From a bacterium (GTDB lineage Bacteria > UBA9089), in NCBI GenBank assembly GCA_003485015.1, contig DNCN01000145.1, positions 1-16,599 on the forward strand: DNA of 16,599 bases. Direction: 5' to 3'. The notes beneath the pieces were generated by a model. That model searched no databases and was not told the DNA's origin. It worked only from the letters and a program-made list of their open reading frames with translations. A program made the translations under genes and the position numbers. Position 1 is the first letter of the stretch, and each line of letters begins with the position of its first letter. Shown here piece by piece: positions 13,860-16,599 of this stretch.

Positions 13860-15920
13860 ATGGCACAGGCACAGAATCTAAGGAATGTTTTGGTTGTAGG
13901 CCATGGAAGCTGCGGAAAGACAACCCTTTGTGAGGCTATTCTCTATAATGCCCGCGCCATTTCCAGAATGGGTCGAGTTGAGGAAGGGACGACTGTCTCT
14001 GATTATGGACAGGATGAGATCAAGAGAGGAATCTCTATCAGTCTTTCTGTCTTAACCTGTGAATATCAGGGGGTAAGGGTGAATATTCTTGATACCCCTG
14101 GATATCAGGACTTTGTTGGAGAGGCCAAGGAAGCCTTGGCTGCTGTGGATGCAGGTATAGTGGTCGTTGATGCAGTCCATGGTGTTGAGGTAGGCACTGA
14201 GGTAATGTGGGGTTATGTCAACGAACGGAGTCTTCCCAGGATGATCTTTATCAATATGATGGATAAGGAGAATGCCGATTTTGATAGGACTTTGAAGAGT
14301 CTGCGTGACGATCTTGGGATCTCTCCCACTCCTTTGCAGCTGCCCATAGGCCAGGCGGCTGCTTTTAAAGGAGTGGTGGATCTCTTGAAGATGAAGGCAG
14401 TGGTATTTAAAGATGGAGTAGCAAGTGAAGAGGAGATTCCAGAGGAATTGTCTCAAGAAGCCACCCGGTTCCATGAAAGGCTTATCGAGGATATCGCTGA
14501 AGTAGATGATGCCCTTACCGAAAGGTACTTAGAGAATGGCAGCTTAACCCCCGAAGAGATAAAGACCGGTCTGTGCCAGGGCATTAATGCAAGTAAGATC
14601 ATTCCAGTGCTTGTGGGTTCAGCCGAGAAGAATGTCGGGATTCTATGCTTACTTGAAGCCATCATTGCTCTCCTACCAAGCCCTATCCAACGAGCCCCTA
14701 TCTTAGCCTTCAACCCAACAACAAAAGAGGCCCAGGAGGTAATCCCAAAGGAAGAGGCACCATTTGCCGCCCAGGTTTTTAAGGTGACAGTTGATCCCTT
14801 TGTGGGTGAGCTGGCCCTCTTTCGGGTATACGCCGGAAGGCTCAAACCAGGGGATACCATTTACAATTCTACCCAGGGGAGGAGTGAGAGGATAGGTCAC
14901 ATCTGCTTTTTGCACGGCAAGGAGCGAAAGGATGTTCCAAGTGTCTCCTGTGGTGATATTGCTGCCTTTGTCAAGTTAAAAGGGATCAGGATCTCTGATT
15001 CCCTTTGTGATCCTTCGCAGCCTATCTGTTTCAAAGAGATTGAATTTCCTTCTCCTCTCACCTCCCTGGCCATCAGCCCACAGACAAAGGCCGATCAAGA
15101 GAAGTTGTCTACGGCTCTGCATCGGCTTAGCGAGGAGGATTCTACCTTCAAGGTCAGATTAGATCAGGAATTGGGCCAGACACTTATCTTTGGAATGGGT
15201 GAGGTCCATCTTGAGATGATGGTTGGCCGACTGATTTCAAAGTTTGGGGTGGAGGTCAAGTTAGAAGAACCAAAGATACCTTATCGGGAAGCCATCACCG
15301 TCAAAGCTAAAGGCGAGGGGAAGCACAAGAAGCAGACCGGTGGTCGAGGTCAATATGGGCACTGTTTCCTTGAGATAGAACCCCTCCCTACAGGTAGCGG
15401 CTTTGAATTCGAGAATAAGATCTTTGGAGGGGCCATTCCCTCTAAGTATGTCCCTGCTATCGAAAAGGGCGTGAAAGAGACTATGACCAAGGGGATTTTA
15501 GCGGGGTACCCTGTCGTCGACACCAAGGTTACAGTCTATGACGGCACTTTTCACGAAGTTGACTCATCAGACATTGCCTTTCAACTTGCTGGCTCTTTTG
15601 CTTTTAAGAAGGCCTTTGAAAATGCAAGACCTGTCCTTTTGGAGCCGATCATGAAGGTTGAGGTCATTGCCTCTGAATCTGATATGGGGAATGTCATTGG
15701 CGATCTGAATTCAAAGCGGGGTAAGATCCAAGGGGTAGAACCAAAAGGGAAGAACCAGATCGTTAGATCCCTTGTTCCCCAAGCAGAGATGCATAAGTAT
15801 TCCTCTACACTCAACTCCCTTACTGGCGGCCGAGGTACTTATTCGATGACCTTCTCTCACTATGAAGTTGTCCCTTCGCACTTAGCTGAAGCCATCATTG
15901 CCCAGTCTAAAGCGGAGTAA
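13860..15920 (+). CDS. fusA2: Elongation factor G-like GTPase, EF-G2 type
   Basis: Translational GTPase of 686 residues with the full five-domain EF-G layout: a G domain to about 275, domain II about 300-395, domain III about 400-475, domain IV about 478-595 and domain V to the end. G-domain motifs are GHGSCGKT (14-21, P-loop), RGISI (56-60), DTPGYQDF (78-85), NMMD (132-135) and GSAEKN (253-258). Domain III has GMGEVHLE (445-452), domain IV has GGRGQYG (494-500) and the tip loop FHEVDSSDIAF (564-574), and the end carries LTGGRGTYSM (654-663). The VEEGTTVSDY segment and the Tyr in DTPGY match EF-G2 (Thermus EF-G-2-like) rather than canonical FusA, which normally has DTPGHVDF and NKMD. EF-G2 is usually a second copy whose role is unclear. 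AAGGAGG lies 6 bases before the ATG. It follows the Cys-rich gene by 27 bases and precedes queH by 18. Confidence 0.93.
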   Translation: MAQAQNLRNVLVVGHGSCGKTTLCEAILYNARAISRMGRVEEGTTVSDYGQDEIKRGISISLSVLTCEYQGVRVNILDTPGYQDFVGEAKEALAAVDAGIVVVDAVHGVEVGTEVMWGYVNERSLPRMIFINMMDKENADFDRTLKSLRDDLGISPTPLQLPIGQAAAFKGVVDLLKMKAVVFKDGVASEEEIPEELSQEATRFHERLIEDIAEVDDALTERYLENGSLTPEEIKTGLCQGINASKIIPVLVGSAEKNVGILCLLEAIIALLPSPIQRAPILAFNPTTKEAQEVIPKEEAPFAAQVFKVTVDPFVGELALFRVYAGRLKPGDTIYNSTQGRSERIGHICFLHGKERKDVPSVSCGDIAAFVKLKGIRISDSLCDPSQPICFKEIEFPSPLTSLAISPQTKADQEKLSTALHRLSEEDSTFKVRLDQELGQTLIFGMGEVHLEMMVGRLISKFGVEVKLEEPKIPYREAITVKAKGEGKHKKQTGGRGQYGHCFLEIEPLPTGSGFEFENKIFGGAIPSKYVPAIEKGVKETMTKGILAGYPVVDTKVTVYDGTFHEVDSSDIAFQLAGSFAFKKAFENARPVLLEPIMKVEVIASESDMGNVIGDLNSKRGKIQGVEPKGKNQIVRSLVPQAEMHKYSSTLNSLTGGRGTYSMTFSHYEVVPSHLAEAIIAQSKAE

Positions 15921-15938
15921 ACCTGGAGATTTCTAAGA

Positions 15939-16469
15939 TTGAAGATCCTCCTTCATATCTGTTGTGGACCTTGTGTTACTTACTGCTATAAAGCCATGAG
16001 AGAGGCTGGACATGAGATCACTGGCTTCTTCTACAATCCTAATATCCATCCTTATAAGGAATACCGGATGCGCCTTGACACCCTAAAGGATTACGCCCAG
16101 AAGATAGGGTTATCCATTATCTATAAGGATGAATACAATCTCGAGGAGTTCCTTCGCCATCTTGTGTATCGTGAAGCCCTAAGGTGTCGATTCTGTTACT
16201 ATCTCCGGCTGAAGGAGACTGCTTGGAGAGCCAAAGAAAGCAACTTCGAGGCCTTTACCACCACTCTCCTTATCAGTCCATATCAAGATCACAACCTCAT
16301 CCAGGAAGTGGCGAGATCGGTTGGAGCGGAGGCGGGCATCTCCTTCCATTATGAGGATTTTCGGGCAGGCTATCACGAGGGTATTCAGATTTCTAAGGAA
16401 TATGGACTGTATCGGCAGGCTTACTGCGGTTGTATTTACTCTGAAAAGGAGCGGTACTTAAAGATCTGA
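15939..16469 (+). CDS. queH: Epoxyqueuosine reductase QueH
   Basis: Catalyses the last queuosine step, reduction of epoxyqueuosine to queuosine in tRNA, as the non-homologous alternative to the cobalamin enzyme QueG. The 176 residues match the DUF208/QueH family. Features are HICCGPC (6-12, adjacent Cys8-Cys9 and Cys12), FFYNPNIHPYKEYRMRL (30-46), RCRFCYYLRL (82-91, Cys83 and Cys86), FTTTLLISPYQD (106-117) and YCGCIYSE (162-169, Cys163 and Cys165). These cysteines are those expected to hold the iron-sulfur/metal site. The start is TTG at 15939 with TGGAGA about 10 bases upstream. No ATG lies in a suitable position, and starting here gives the family's typical MKILLHICC opening. It is 18 bases after fusA2, so it is probably cotranscribed. 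Its stop is 2 bp from the converging folC stop. Confidence 0.95.
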   Translation: MKILLHICCGPCVTYCYKAMREAGHEITGFFYNPNIHPYKEYRMRLDTLKDYAQKIGLSIIYKDEYNLEEFLRHLVYREALRCRFCYYLRLKETAWRAKESNFEAFTTTLLISPYQDHNLIQEVARSVGAEAGISFHYEDFRAGYHEGIQISKEYGLYRQAYCGCIYSEKERYLKI

Positions 16470-16471
16470 TA

Positions 16472-16599
16472 TTAGTCAACAGTAGACTCTATCATCTTCT
16501 CTCTTGCATTCCAGAATTCCTTGGCCTCGGCTATAGTATATAAAGAACCTGTCACGCAGATAAGGTCTTGCTCTCCAGCCAGATTGAGAGCCACCTTAA
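16472..16599 (-). CDS. folC: Folylpolyglutamate/dihydrofolate synthase, C-terminal fragment (runs off right edge)
   Basis: The last 41 or so codons of a Mur-ligase-family protein, ending in a TAA at 16474-16472. The segment DLICVTGSLYTIAEAKEF is the conserved C-terminal strand and helix of FolC, which attaches glutamate to dihydropteroate or folate. The rest of the gene is outside the window. Other Mur-type ligases usually have a different sequence at this point, so FolC is the best reading, but a fragment this short limits certainty. It converges tail to tail with queH. Confidence 0.8.
   Translation of the reverse strand, partial: KVALNLAGEQDLICVTGSLYTIAEAKEFWNAREKMIESTVD

Noticed and set aside
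14052..14474. 140-codon minus-strand frame inside the EF-G2 gene
   Set aside because: It is an antisense shadow of a strongly conserved G domain, with no ribosome site and no recognisable protein character.
1..16599. Mobile elements, CRISPR arrays, defence systems, tRNA or rRNA genes
   Set aside because: I saw no transposase, integrase, direct-repeat array, terminal inverted repeats or tRNA-like folds. The ABC exporter and alkyltransferase are ordinary housekeeping families.

Overview
The window looks like chromosomal core sequence from a diderm (outer-membrane) bacterium, probably an anaerobic or uncultured lineage. The evidence is a lipid-A-disaccharide-synthase-related glycosyltransferase, an O-antigen ligase/polymerase-type protein, an MsbA-like exporter, a DUF3108 lipoprotein, and the combination of citramalate synthase, QueH and a second-type EF-G. 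I cannot assign a phylum. The clear promoters are of the housekeeping sigma-70 type. I see no phage, transposon, CRISPR array, tRNA or rRNA.

Layout. Positions 1-5191 (minus strand) hold a tight operon read right to left: a SpoIID/LytB-domain exported protein, queA, tgt, cimA, and the first 72 codons of valS, which runs off the left edge. Its promoter lies at 5294-5322. Positions 5192-5653 are an intergenic block with divergent promoters. A DNA O6-alkylguanine alkyltransferase follows (5654-6196), then a lipoprotein with a long Lys/Glu-rich stalk and a DUF3108 domain (6339-7394), which has its own promoter. Positions 7604-11777 (plus) are a compact glycan operon: GT2 glycosyltransferase, LpxB-related protein, O-antigen ligase/polymerase and a small NAD-dependent epimerase/dehydratase, with overlapping ends. 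An MsbA-like ABC exporter (11812-13521, minus) converges on it. A near-perfect consensus promoter at 13587-13615 then drives a 59-residue Cys-rich protein, an EF-G2-type translation factor and queH. The C-terminal end of folC converges on queH at the right edge.

How the genes fit together. QueA, Tgt and QueH are the last three enzymes of queuosine tRNA modification: guanine exchange, epoxyqueuosine formation, and reduction. They sit in two operons at opposite ends of the window. CimA supplies the 2-oxobutanoate precursor of isoleucine from pyruvate and is coupled to valS. The middle genes look like a surface glycolipid assembly and export set.

Most of the window is ordinary. The points most worth a second look are a probable AUU/AUA start codon for tgt, the EF-G2 GTPase with altered switch II and G4 motifs, the 59-residue Cys-rich protein linked to it, and the glycan cluster built around an LpxB-related enzyme.
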